In this document: piece after piece, positions 1 to 8,222 of the stretch
Layout of the letters: each line of letters starts with the position of its first letter
How positions within the stretch are numbered: position 1 is the stretch's first letter
Assembly (NCBI GenBank): GCA_964429245.1
Contig: CAYSBE010000023.1
Location: forward strand, 1-26,358
Origin: CAYSBE01 sp964429245
GTDB lineage: Bacteria > Bacteroidota > Bacteroidia > UKL13-3
DNA: 26,358 bases
Direction: 5' to 3'
Position numbers and translations under genes: made by a program
The notes under the pieces: model-generated
Told to the model about the DNA's origin: nothing
Database searches by the model: none
Seen by the model: only the letters and a program-made list of their open reading frames with translations

Positions 1-905
1 TTCCCAAGCGTGCTCAATACATGCGGGTGATATTGATGGAATTGGCAAGAATTACAGATCACTTGGTGTGTAATGCCGTAGTGGGTGTTGATACGGGTGC
101 TTTAACCGGCTTTACATACATGTTTCAATGGCGTGAAAAAGTATATGATATTTACGAACAAATTTGTGGCGCACGCCTAACAACCAATATTGGTCGAATA
201 GGTGGACTCGAAAGAGATTTTAATGATGAAGTTTATAAAAAGCTTCGTGCCTTTTTGAAAGATTTTCCCAAAGCTTTTGATGAATTCTCAAATTTATTGG
301 AACGTAACAGAATATTCGTAGATCGCACCATTAATACCGGTCCTATCAGTGCTGAGCGAGCTCTTTCATATGGATTTACAGGACCAAACCTTCGTGCAAC
401 AGGTGTTGATTATGACGTTCGCGTCATGAATCCTTACTCAAGTTATGAAGATTTTGATTTTGAAATTCCTGTTGGTGTAAATGGCGATAGCTATGATCGT
501 TTCATGGTACGTCAGCATGAAATCAGACAAAGCTTAAGAATTATTCAGCAGGCATTGGATAATATGCCATCAGGTAAGCACTATGCAGATGTGCCAGAAT
601 TTTACCTCCCTCCAAAAGAGGATGTGTATAACAATATGGAAGCATTAATATGGCATTTTAAAATTGTAATGGGAGAATCGGATGTGCCAAAAGGAGAAGT
701 ATACCATGCAGTAGAGGGTGGAAACGGTGAGCTAGGATTTTACTTGATAAGTGATGGTGGTCGTGCGCCTTATAAATTGCATTTTAGGAGGCCTAGTTTT
801 ATATACTATCAGGCATATCCCGAAATGATAAAAGGTGGCATGTTATCAGACGCTATTGTAGCAATGAGTAGCATGAACGTAATTGCAGGAGAATTAGACG
901 CATAA
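1..905 (+). CDS. nuoD: NADH-quinone oxidoreductase subunit D (5' partial)
   Basis: NuoD is the 49-kDa-type subunit of complex I. It forms much of the quinone pocket where the peripheral arm meets the membrane. The reading frame is open from base 3 (P-K-R-A-Q-Y before the first ATG at 21), and PKRAQY is an internal NuoD motif, so the gene begins upstream of the window. About 300 residues are visible of a family length near 400, so roughly the first 110 are missing. Family hallmarks seen are ELARITDHL, TNIGRIGGLERDF, GPNLRATG, MVRQHEIRQS, and the C-terminal block with SDGGRAPYKLHFRRPSF. The protein ends GELDA, whereas many homologues end GE(V/I)DR. It is followed 26 bases later by nuoE, in normal nuo order. 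Whether nuoC is separate or fused cannot be seen here. Confidence 0.97.
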   Translation, partial: PKRAQYMRVILMELARITDHLVCNAVVGVDTGALTGFTYMFQWREKVYDIYEQICGARLTTNIGRIGGLERDFNDEVYKKLRAFLKDFPKAFDEFSNLLERNRIFVDRTINTGPISAERALSYGFTGPNLRATGVDYDVRVMNPYSSYEDFDFEIPVGVNGDSYDRFMVRQHEIRQSLRIIQQALDNMPSGKHYADVPEFYLPPKEDVYNNMEALIWHFKIVMGESDVPKGEVYHAVEGGNGELGFYLISDGGRAPYKLHFRRPSFIYYQAYPEMIKGGMLSDAIVAMSSMNVIAGELDA

Positions 906-931
906 AAGAATTAGATAGTTAAGTTTAGCGT

Positions 932-1474
932 ATGAGTGAAAAACAAATAAAGTTTAGTGATGATAGCCTTGTAATGGCCAACAAAATAATCGCACGATAT
1001 CCGGAAGGAAAGCACAAGTCGGCTTTGATTCCTTTGCTACATTTGGCTCAGGCAGAGTTTGACGGTTGGCTTAGTCCTGCTACCATGGATTATGTTGCTT
1101 CCTTATTAAATATTCAGCCTATTGAGGCGTATGAGGTTGCCTCATTTTATTCGATGTTCAACTTAAAACCGGTTGGTAAATGCCAAATAGAAATTTGCAG
1201 AACCAGTTCATGTTGGCTTCGTGGTGCAGATGATATTGTCAATTATTTTGAAAAGAAATTAGGTATTAAAGAAGGAGAAACGACTCCTGATGGCATGTTT
1301 ACAATCAAAACGGTTGAGTGCTTAGGAAGCTGTGGTACTGCACCAATGCTTATGTGTGGTGCACAATACCATGAGAATCTCACATTTGACAAAGTAGATG
1401 CGTTGCTTGAGAAATGGAAATCAGAAAACAAACGCAAAACATATTTTGACGAAGTAACAATTGATAAGTATTAA
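932..1474 (+). CDS. nuoE: NADH-quinone oxidoreductase subunit E
   Basis: This is the 24-kDa-type, thioredoxin-fold subunit of the NADH dehydrogenase module, carrying the off-path [2Fe-2S] cluster N1a beside NuoF. The 180 residues match the usual length. The four expected ligands are visible as C89-x4-C94 and C130-x3-C134, the latter inside ECLGSCGTAPM. The N-terminal helical part contains LLHLAQAEFDGWLS and a typical EVASFYSMF motif near 68-76. It lies between nuoD and nuoF, with 26 and 14 bases to its neighbours, so it is co-transcribed with them. The ATG at 932 is chosen because it places the helical domain at the normal distance from the N-terminus. Confidence 0.97.
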   Translation: MSEKQIKFSDDSLVMANKIIARYPEGKHKSALIPLLHLAQAEFDGWLSPATMDYVASLLNIQPIEAYEVASFYSMFNLKPVGKCQIEICRTSSCWLRGADDIVNYFEKKLGIKEGETTPDGMFTIKTVECLGSCGTAPMLMCGAQYHENLTFDKVDALLEKWKSENKRKTYFDEVTIDKY

Positions 1475-1488
1475 GAATTATACCATTC

Positions 1489-2850
1489 ATGGGAAAGAAA
1501 TTATTATTAGAGCATATTGACGTACCGGGCATTCAAGGATATGATGCCTACCGCAAATCAGGTGGTTACCGAAGTGTTGAAAAGGCATTAAAATCCATGA
1601 CATCTGATGAAGTAGTAGAAGAAGTGAAAAAATCAGGATTAAGAGGTCGTGGTGGTGCTGGATTTCCAACTGGAATGAAATGGAGTTTTTTAGCCAAACC
1701 TGAAGGTGTTCCACGTTATTTGGTTTGCAATGCAGATGAGTCAGAACCTGGAACTTTTAAAGACCGTTTTTTGATGTCACGCTTACCTCATTTATTGGTT
1801 GAAGGAATGATTACATCTAGTTATGCATTGGGTGCAAATACTTCATATATCTACATCAGAGGTGAATATTTCTACATTGTTTCTATTTTAGAAAAGGCTA
1901 TAGCCGAAGCATATGCCAATGGATGGTTAGGAAAAAATATTTTAGGTACAGGTTACGACCTCGATTTGTATGTACATGTTGGAGCTGGTGCTTATATCTG
2001 CGGAGAAGAAACTGCATTATTAGAATCATTGGAAGGCAAACGCGGAAATCCAAGAATAAAACCTCCGTTTCCTGCAATTAAAGGATTGTATGAATGCCCT
2101 ACAGTAGTTAACAATGTGGAAACCATTGCTGCTGTTGTCCCTATAATTAACAATGGTGGTGACGAATATGCAAAAGTGGGAATTGGAAGATCAACCGGAA
2201 CCAAATTAATTTCAGCTTCAGGGCATATCAAAAAACCGGGTGTGTATGAAATAGAAATGGGGATCACTGTAGAAGATTTTATATATAGCGAAGAATATTG
2301 CGGAGGCATCCTTAACGATAAAAAACTTAAGGCCGTGGTAGCAGGTGGTTCTTCAGTACCTATTTTACCTGCCGATTTAATACTTACCACGGCAAATGGA
2401 GAAAAACGATTGATGTCTTATGAAAGCCTTGCTGACGGTGGATTTGCAACCGGAACGATGTTGGGTTCAGGAGGTTTTATAGTAATGGATGAATCAACCA
2501 ATATTGCCAAGAACCTTTGGAACTTCACCCGTTTCTACCACCACGAAAGTTGCGGACAATGCAGCCCTTGTCGTGAAGGAACTGCATGGATGGAGAAAAT
2601 ATTGCATAAAGTATTGGATGGCCATGGCAATTTAGCTGATATTGACATGCTTTGGGACATCCAACGAAAAATTGAAGGCAATACCATTTGCCCACTCGGA
2701 GATGCAGCGGCATGGCCGGTAGCAAGTGCCATTCGTCATTTCCGCAGTGAATTTGAAGAATTGGTAAAAAATCCAGATAAACAAAAACATGTAAAATATT
2801 ATTTCCATTGCAACAACCTTGATCCTGCAATGGCGTATAGTTCACTATAA
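1489..2850 (+). CDS. nuoF: NADH-quinone oxidoreductase subunit F (NADH/FMN-binding)
   Basis: NuoF is the 51-kDa-type subunit that oxidises NADH, holds FMN, and passes electrons to [4Fe-4S] cluster N3. The 453 residues are a normal length. The glycine-rich nucleotide loop LRGRGGAGFPTGMKW sits near 51-65. The FMN/NADH region GAGAYICGEETALLES spans 165-180. The N3 ligands are C355, C358 and C361 (ESCGQCSPCREG) plus C401 (NTICPLGDAAAWP). A SLBB-like segment precedes the cluster domain. All key residues are present, so the subunit should be functional. nuoE ends 14 bases upstream and nuoG starts 14 bases downstream. Confidence 0.98.
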   Translation: MGKKLLLEHIDVPGIQGYDAYRKSGGYRSVEKALKSMTSDEVVEEVKKSGLRGRGGAGFPTGMKWSFLAKPEGVPRYLVCNADESEPGTFKDRFLMSRLPHLLVEGMITSSYALGANTSYIYIRGEYFYIVSILEKAIAEAYANGWLGKNILGTGYDLDLYVHVGAGAYICGEETALLESLEGKRGNPRIKPPFPAIKGLYECPTVVNNVETIAAVVPIINNGGDEYAKVGIGRSTGTKLISASGHIKKPGVYEIEMGITVEDFIYSEEYCGGILNDKKLKAVVAGGSSVPILPADLILTTANGEKRLMSYESLADGGFATGTMLGSGGFIVMDESTNIAKNLWNFTRFYHHESCGQCSPCREGTAWMEKILHKVLDGHGNLADIDMLWDIQRKIEGNTICPLGDAAAWPVASAIRHFRSEFEELVKNPDKQKHVKYYFHCNNLDPAMAYSSL

Positions 2851-2864
2851 AGCTTAACTTTAAC

Positions 2865-3830
2865 ATGGCAAAAGTAACCATAGACGGAATAGAAATAGAA
2901 GTGCCTGATGGAACAACCATCCTAAATGCAGCACGCATGATAGGTCCTGAGGTTGCCCCTCCTACTATGTGCTTCTACAGTAAACTAAAAACGAGCGGTG
3001 GCTATTGCCGCACGTGTTTGGTAGAAGTAACAAAAGGCTCTGAAAAAGATCCAAGACCAATGCCAAAATTGGTAGCCAGTTGCCGCACAGCTGTAATGGA
3101 TGGCATGGAAGTGAAAAACGAAACTTCGGAAAAAGTAATTGATGCGCGCAAAGGAGTTGTTGAGTTTCTTTTGCTAAATCACCCACTTGATTGTCCTGTG
3201 TGCGACCAAGCTGGCGAATGCCACTTGCAAGACCTTAGCTACGAACATGGTAGTTACAAAACACGAACCGATTTTGAACGCAGAACGTTTAACAAAATAG
3301 ATATTGGAGAAAAAATACAACTGCACATGACGCGTTGTATCCTTTGCTACCGTTGTGTTAAAGTTGCAGAGCAAATCACCGATGGACGAGTGCATGGTGT
3401 CATTAACCGCGGTGACCACGCTGAAATTTCTACTTATATCCAACAAGCTGTAGAGAATGATTTTTCGGGCAATATGATTGATGTGTGTCCTGTAGGTGCA
3501 CTTACAGATAAAACATTCCGATTCAAAAGCCGTGTGTGGTTTACCAAGCCATACAAAGCACACCGCAATTGCGATAAATGCACTGGAAAAGTTACACTTT
3601 GGTATAAGGGAGAGGATGTATTGCGTGTTACAGGCAGAAAAGACCAATGGGGTGAAGTTGAAGAATTTATTTGCAATACCTGCCGTTTTGATAAAAAGAA
3701 AACAACTGATTGGACCATTGAAGATACCTATGATGTAAATCGTCATTCAGTTATTTCAGCCAATAAATACAAGCATTTGGTGAAACCCAAGGAATTTAAA
3801 CTTAATGAAATTAAACAAATCGAAAGCTAA
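2865..3830 (+). CDS. nuoG: NADH-quinone oxidoreductase subunit G, short form (Fe-S part only)
   Basis: NuoG is the 75-kDa-type subunit that carries the electron wire from NuoF towards NuoI. At 321 residues it is far shorter than classical NuoG (about 700-900) and lacks the molybdopterin-oxidoreductase-like C-terminal domain. The [2Fe-2S] ferredoxin domain has C36, C48, C51 and C73. The His-Cys [4Fe-4S] site has H106, C110, C113 and C119. A second [4Fe-4S] site has C158, C161, C164 and C208. After these comes C236-x2-C239, then 30 residues, then C270-x2-C273. This replaces the usual CxxCxxxC...C pattern of the N7 site. The stop codon overlaps the nuoH start by one base. From memory, short NuoG forms are common in Bacteroidota, so this is probably not a truncation. 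Confidence 0.93.
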   Translation: MAKVTIDGIEIEVPDGTTILNAARMIGPEVAPPTMCFYSKLKTSGGYCRTCLVEVTKGSEKDPRPMPKLVASCRTAVMDGMEVKNETSEKVIDARKGVVEFLLLNHPLDCPVCDQAGECHLQDLSYEHGSYKTRTDFERRTFNKIDIGEKIQLHMTRCILCYRCVKVAEQITDGRVHGVINRGDHAEISTYIQQAVENDFSGNMIDVCPVGALTDKTFRFKSRVWFTKPYKAHRNCDKCTGKVTLWYKGEDVLRVTGRKDQWGEVEEFICNTCRFDKKKTTDWTIEDTYDVNRHSVISANKYKHLVKPKEFKLNEIKQIES

Positions 3831-4858
3831 TGGACTTCACTTTATTACTAGATAAAACGATTCTTATAGTAATCATTTTTGTAATCAGTTTGGGAATTGC
3901 AGCATACGCTACTTATGGCGAACGCAAAGTTGCCGCATGGCTTCAAGACCGAGTTGGCCCAGATCGTGCGGGCCCTTTTGGTTTATTGCAGCCAATTGCT
4001 GACGGGGTAAAAATGTTCTTAAAAGAAGAAATTATACCAAATACGTCTAACAGGGTATTATTTATTCTTGCTCCTGCTATTTTCATGATTACGGCATTGA
4101 TGACCAGCGCAATTATTCCGTGGGGAAAATCATTTTATATCAATGGCCGTGAGTTTAGTTTGCAAGTTGCCAATCTCAATGTAGGTATGCTCTATATTTT
4201 TGCAATGGTATCCATTGGTGGCTATGGTATCATGATTGGCGGATGGGCTTCCAACAATAAATTTTCATTGATGGGTGCTTTGCGTTCTTCTTCACAAATG
4301 ATTAGTTATGAACTTTCATTAGGTATGTCGTTGATTGCCTTATTGCTTATGTCAAATTCGTTGAACCTTCGCGACATCGTTGATATGCAAAAGTATGGCC
4401 ATTGGAATGTCATTTATCAGCCATTAGGTTTCCTTATATTTATTGTGTGTGCATTTGCTGAATGCGGCCGTGCACCGTTTGATTTGGCAGAAAGTGAATC
4501 AGAATTGATTGGCGGATTCCACACCGAATTTAGCTCAATGAAATTGGGTTTATTCCTCTTTGCTGAATACATCCATATGTTTATTTCATCAGCATTAATC
4601 TCAACATTATATTTTGGCGGGTACCACTTTCCATTTATCGACAGCCTAAATCTTTCGCCAAATATTGCTGCTGCAGTGAGTGTGGGCGTACTCTTTGCAA
4701 AGATATTTTTCTTCATGTTTTTCTTTATGTGGGTAAGGTGGACATTGCCACGCTTTCGTTTTGATCAACTAATGAAACTTGGATGGCAGATTTTTATTCC
4801 ACTATCCATATTAAATATATTAATAACCGGAGCTTGGATTACATTCTTTGACAAATAA
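3830..4858 (+). CDS. nuoH: NADH-quinone oxidoreductase subunit H
   Basis: NuoH (ND1-type) is the membrane subunit that anchors the peripheral arm and forms the quinone tunnel entrance. The 342 residues and about eight hydrophobic segments fit the family. Signature motifs are DRVGPDRAGPFGLLQPIADG followed by KMFLKEEIIP near the N-terminus, and the acidic loop AECGRAPFDLAESESELIGG followed by FHTEFSSMK in the middle. The C-terminal part carries FMWVRWTLPRFRFDQLM. The ATG at 3830 overlaps the nuoG stop codon by one base, which suggests translational coupling. No key motif appears to be missing. Confidence 0.98.
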   Translation: MDFTLLLDKTILIVIIFVISLGIAAYATYGERKVAAWLQDRVGPDRAGPFGLLQPIADGVKMFLKEEIIPNTSNRVLFILAPAIFMITALMTSAIIPWGKSFYINGREFSLQVANLNVGMLYIFAMVSIGGYGIMIGGWASNNKFSLMGALRSSSQMISYELSLGMSLIALLLMSNSLNLRDIVDMQKYGHWNVIYQPLGFLIFIVCAFAECGRAPFDLAESESELIGGFHTEFSSMKLGLFLFAEYIHMFISSALISTLYFGGYHFPFIDSLNLSPNIAAAVSVGVLFAKIFFFMFFFMWVRWTLPRFRFDQLMKLGWQIFIPLSILNILITGAWITFFDK

Positions 4859-4874
4859 AAAACCGAATCAAATC

Positions 4875-5426
4875 ATGCAATCATTAACCAATAGATCGAA
4901 AGTTGTTGTAAAACGTGAGTTTAGCTTTGTTGAAAGCCTATACCTTCCTGCTGTATTTCAGGGCATGTTTATTACCATAAAACACCTCTTTAAAAAACCT
5001 GCTACCATCAAATATCCGGAAGAAAAACGCCCAATTGCACCTGTGTATCGAGGTATGCACGTTTTGAAGCGCGATGAGAAAGGTAGAGAAAACTGTACTG
5101 CATGCGGCCTTTGTGCAGTTGCTTGTCCGGCTGAAGCCATTACCATTGATGCAGCAGAGCGCAAACCAGGTGAAGAACACTTGTACCGTGAAGAGAAATA
5201 TGCAGCAAAATATGAAATCAATATGTTGCGCTGTATTTACTGCGGACTTTGTGAAGAAGCTTGTCCCAAAGATGCCGTTTACTTAACAGATCGCATTGTA
5301 CCTCCGGCATTTACCCGAGGCAATTTCATATTTGGAAAAGATGTTTTGGTGGAAGGAATCAATACAGCTGATAGGGTGAATATTGATAAACGCAAAAAGA
5401 AATACCAAATGGATGTAAATCTATAA
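4875..5426 (+). CDS. nuoI: NADH-quinone oxidoreductase subunit I (2x[4Fe-4S])
   Basis: NuoI (TYKY, 23-kDa type) carries clusters N6a and N6b and hands electrons towards NuoB. Two ferredoxin-type motifs are visible: C-x2-C-x2-C-x3-C at residues 74-84 (NCTACGLCAVACP) and again at 120-130 (RCIYCGLCEEACP), counting from the ATG at 4875. That start gives 183 residues. A TTG at 4848 would add nine residues and overlap nuoH by 11 bases. The ATG is preferred because it leaves the conserved part intact and is a stronger start codon. A nuoJ gene follows after 38 bases. The C-terminal tail is basic (KRKKKYQ). Confidence 0.96.
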   Translation: MQSLTNRSKVVVKREFSFVESLYLPAVFQGMFITIKHLFKKPATIKYPEEKRPIAPVYRGMHVLKRDEKGRENCTACGLCAVACPAEAITIDAAERKPGEEHLYREEKYAAKYEINMLRCIYCGLCEEACPKDAVYLTDRIVPPAFTRGNFIFGKDVLVEGINTADRVNIDKRKKKYQMDVNL

Positions 5427-5464
5427 GTGAATTTAAACGGATTAAAATTATAATTGCCCAATCA

Positions 5465-5959
5465 ATGACACAGGCTTTATTTCTTATATTATCAGCATTA
5501 ACCATTATTACAGCTACGCTCGTGGTTTTTTCAAAAAATCCCATGCACAGTGTTTTGTATTTAATTGCTTGCTTTTTCACCATTGCCGGACATTACGTTT
5601 TACTTAATGCCCAGTTCCTTGCCATTGTACATATCATTGTATATGCAGGCGCCATCATGGTTTTATTTCTGTTTGTGGTGATGCTTTTAAATTTGAATGC
5701 AGACACAGAACAGCATAAATCAATCAAATTAAAAGCGGCTGGTGTTATCGGTGGAGGCTTGTTGTTTGTTACCATACTTGCGTCCATGAAATCTGCATTG
5801 CCAGCTTATTATGAAATGCCGGCTCACTCCAATATTGGATTTGTAGAGGCTGTTGGACAACGCTTATTTACTGAATTTTTATTACCATTTGAAATATCAT
5901 CTGTATTGTTTCTATCTGCCATGGTAGGTGCAGTGCTGCTTGCAAAAAGAGAAAAATAA
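5465..5959 (+). CDS. nuoJ: NADH-quinone oxidoreductase subunit J
   Basis: NuoJ (ND6-type) is a small membrane-arm subunit at the junction with the peripheral arm. The 164 residues show five hydrophobic segments. Recognisable family motifs are KNPMHSVLYLIACFF near the N-terminus and VHIIVYAGAIMVLFLFVVML in the middle, which contains the tyrosine/glycine-rich third helix typical of the family. The C-terminal helix FEISSVLFLSAMVGAVLLAK is also typical. It is preceded by 38 untranslated bases, one of the longer gaps within this operon, and followed by nuoK after three bases. Confidence 0.97.
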   Translation: MTQALFLILSALTIITATLVVFSKNPMHSVLYLIACFFTIAGHYVLLNAQFLAIVHIIVYAGAIMVLFLFVVMLLNLNADTEQHKSIKLKAAGVIGGGLLFVTILASMKSALPAYYEMPAHSNIGFVEAVGQRLFTEFLLPFEISSVLFLSAMVGAVLLAKREK

Positions 5960-5962
5960 ACT

Positions 5963-6283
5963 ATGGAAAATACTTCGCTAGCAATATCACACAATTGGTA
6001 TCTCCTATTGAGCGCCACCTTATTTAGTATTGGAGTAATTGGTGTACTTATAAGAAGAAATGCCATTATCATGCTTATGTGTATTGAATTAATGCTGAAT
6101 TCAGTTAATTTATTGATGGTATCTTTTTCTGCCTACAATGGCAATAATGAGGGTCAGGTATTTGTATTTTTCATCATGGTAGTGGCTGCTGCAGAAGTTG
6201 CAGTGGGCTTGGCTTTGTTGATGAGTATCTACCGAAACCTAGCTAGTACGGATATCAATGTATTAAACAAATTAAAATGGTAA
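5963..6283 (+). CDS. nuoK: NADH-quinone oxidoreductase subunit K
   Basis: NuoK (ND4L-type) is a three-helix antiporter-like membrane subunit in the proton path. The 106 residues match the usual length. The two conserved membrane-buried glutamates are visible as E42 (MCIELMLNSVNLL) and E78 (AAAEVAVGLAL), corresponding to E36 and E72 of Escherichia coli NuoK. The start lies three bases after the nuoJ stop, and nuoL begins seven bases after its own stop. The N-terminus is slightly longer than in E. coli, by about six residues. Confidence 0.97.
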   Translation: MENTSLAISHNWYLLLSATLFSIGVIGVLIRRNAIIMLMCIELMLNSVNLLMVSFSAYNGNNEGQVFVFFIMVVAAAEVAVGLALLMSIYRNLASTDINVLNKLKW

Positions 6284-6290
6284 GCCTAAG

Positions 6291-8222
6291 ATGGATAAGA
6301 TGACTTTTGACTTTGTTCCATATATTACCCCTACCCTCCTTATACTGCTATCACCATTGATTGGTTTCGCTATTAATGGATTGTTGGGCAAACGCGTTCC
6401 TAATCCGCTAAGTGGCTGGATAGCCACATTGGCGGTAGGTATTTCATTTCTTTGTTCGCTCATGCTATTTATAAATATACCTTCAGGGGCATTCACCATT
6501 GACTTGTTTGATTGGATTTCATTTGGCAATACATCGATTAGTTTTGGATTTCAAATTGATCCACTTACCATTACCATGTTGCTTGTTATTACAGGAATTG
6601 GTTCGCTCATCCATTTGTATTCCATTAGCTACATGCACGATGACGATGGATTTACCAGATTTTTCACGTACCTAAACTTGTTTATATTTTTCATGCTCAT
6701 ATTGGTAATGGGCAACAATTACCTGATGATGTTTATTGGCTGGGAAGGTGTTGGGTTATGTTCATACCTTTTAATTGGATTCTGGTTTAAAAATAACGAA
6801 TACAACAATGCTGCAAAAAAAGCATTTATCATGAATCGTGTGGGTGACTTTGGATTTCTATTGGGAATGTTTTTTATGCTGTTTTATTTCGGCACATTGA
6901 ATTATGATGGCGTAATTGATGCAGCAAAACAACTTGATACAGGAAATGGCATTATCACTGCAATAGCCATTCTGTTATTTATCGGGGCAATGGGCAAATC
7001 GGCACAGTTGCCACTATCAACCTGGTTGCCTGATGCAATGGCAGGACCAACTCCGGTTTCTGCATTAATTCACGCAGCAACAATGGTTACAGCAGGTATA
7101 TATATGGTTGTTCGTTCCAATGTTCTTTATGCCATGTCGCCTATTGCTATGAATGTGGTGTTGTTTGCAGGGGTGTTAACTTGTGTATATGGAGCAGTAA
7201 TTGGTTTGATGCAAATTGATATTAAAAAAGTATTGGCCTACTCTACCGTGTCGCAATTGGGATTAATGTTTGCTGCACTAGGTATTGGCGCATTTTCAAG
7301 CGGCATGTTTCATGTGGTAACACATGCATTTTTTAAGGCTTTATTATTCCTTGGTTCGGGTAGTGTGATTCATGCACTACATGGAGAGCAGGATATTCGT
7401 AAGATGGGTGGTTTGTCAAAGTATACCAAAATTACTTATATCACTTTCTTAATTGGATCACTTGCCATTTCCGGTATCTTTCCTTTTGCCGGTTTCTTTT
7501 CAAAAGATGAAATTTTGGCACACACATTTGAACATAATAAATTGGTTTGGATCATTCTTTCAGCCAGTGCCATGCTTACAGCATTTTATATGTTTAGGTT
7601 GGTATTTTTAACATTCAACGGCTCATTTAGGGGTACTGAAGAAACAAAGAAACATATACACGAGAGTCCTTTATTAATGACCATTCCGTTGGTTTTGCTG
7701 GCAATATTATCCATAGCCGGTGGCTTCATGGGATTGCCTGAGGGATTAGGTTTCACCAATAAGTTTGCAAATTACCTGGCGTATGTAACCGCACCCGGAA
7801 ATGAAATTCTATCAGGTTCATCTCACCACATGAGCCATACTACGGAGATTGTCCTTATGGTTGTGGCATTTTCATTAGCCATACTTTCAATTTTTTATGC
7901 ACGTAAGAAATATATTTCAGATAAACAGTTGCCACATGCCGAAGGCGAAATATTGCCATCAACACAAAAGATAGTTTACAATAAATTTTACGTTGACGAA
8001 ATTTACGAGAAAGTTTTTGTAAAGCCGTTCATGGTTCTTTCTGATTTATTCCTTGTATTGATAGACAAACTAGTTATTGATTTAATCGTAAATGCTACAG
8101 CATTAATTACAGGAGCAAGTGGCAAAGTGCTTCGGTTAATTCAAACCGGAAATACCGGTTTTTACTTGTTTGCCATGATATTAGGAACCATTTTATTATT
8201 CATTATTAGATTGTTTGTATAA
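6291..8222 (+). CDS. nuoL: NADH-quinone oxidoreductase subunit L
   Basis: NuoL (ND5-type) is the distal antiporter-like proton-pumping subunit, with a long lateral helix at its C-terminus. The 643 residues are a normal length. Charged residues of the pump are in place: E152 (GWEGVGLCSYLL), K236 (AMGKSAQLPLSTWLPDAM), H341 and H345 with K349 (HVVTHAFFKALL), and K405 with D406 and E407 (FFSKDEILAH). The C-terminal segment with FYVDEIYEKVF and a final hydrophobic helix fits the lateral arm. A second ATG three codons downstream (6300) is possible. The stop codon abuts the nuoM start directly. Confidence 0.98.
   Translation: MDKMTFDFVPYITPTLLILLSPLIGFAINGLLGKRVPNPLSGWIATLAVGISFLCSLMLFINIPSGAFTIDLFDWISFGNTSISFGFQIDPLTITMLLVITGIGSLIHLYSISYMHDDDGFTRFFTYLNLFIFFMLILVMGNNYLMMFIGWEGVGLCSYLLIGFWFKNNEYNNAAKKAFIMNRVGDFGFLLGMFFMLFYFGTLNYDGVIDAAKQLDTGNGIITAIAILLFIGAMGKSAQLPLSTWLPDAMAGPTPVSALIHAATMVTAGIYMVVRSNVLYAMSPIAMNVVLFAGVLTCVYGAVIGLMQIDIKKVLAYSTVSQLGLMFAALGIGAFSSGMFHVVTHAFFKALLFLGSGSVIHALHGEQDIRKMGGLSKYTKITYITFLIGSLAISGIFPFAGFFSKDEILAHTFEHNKLVWIILSASAMLTAFYMFRLVFLTFNGSFRGTEETKKHIHESPLLMTIPLVLLAILSIAGGFMGLPEGLGFTNKFANYLAYVTAPGNEILSGSSHHMSHTTEIVLMVVAFSLAILSIFYARKKYISDKQLPHAEGEILPSTQKIVYNKFYVDEIYEKVFVKPFMVLSDLFLVLIDKLVIDLIVNATALITGASGKVLRLIQTGNTGFYLFAMILGTILLFIIRLFV

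Noticed and set aside
3496..3738. 80-residue frame inside nuoG and other long frames overlapping nuo genes
   Set aside because: They lie wholly inside strongly conserved genes in other frames, have no independent protein features, and are expected by chance in this composition.
2865..3830. NuoG as a pseudogene truncated by a frameshift
   Set aside because: The stop codon overlaps the nuoH start by one base in a tight operon, no molybdopterin-domain remnant follows, and short NuoG is known in this phylum.
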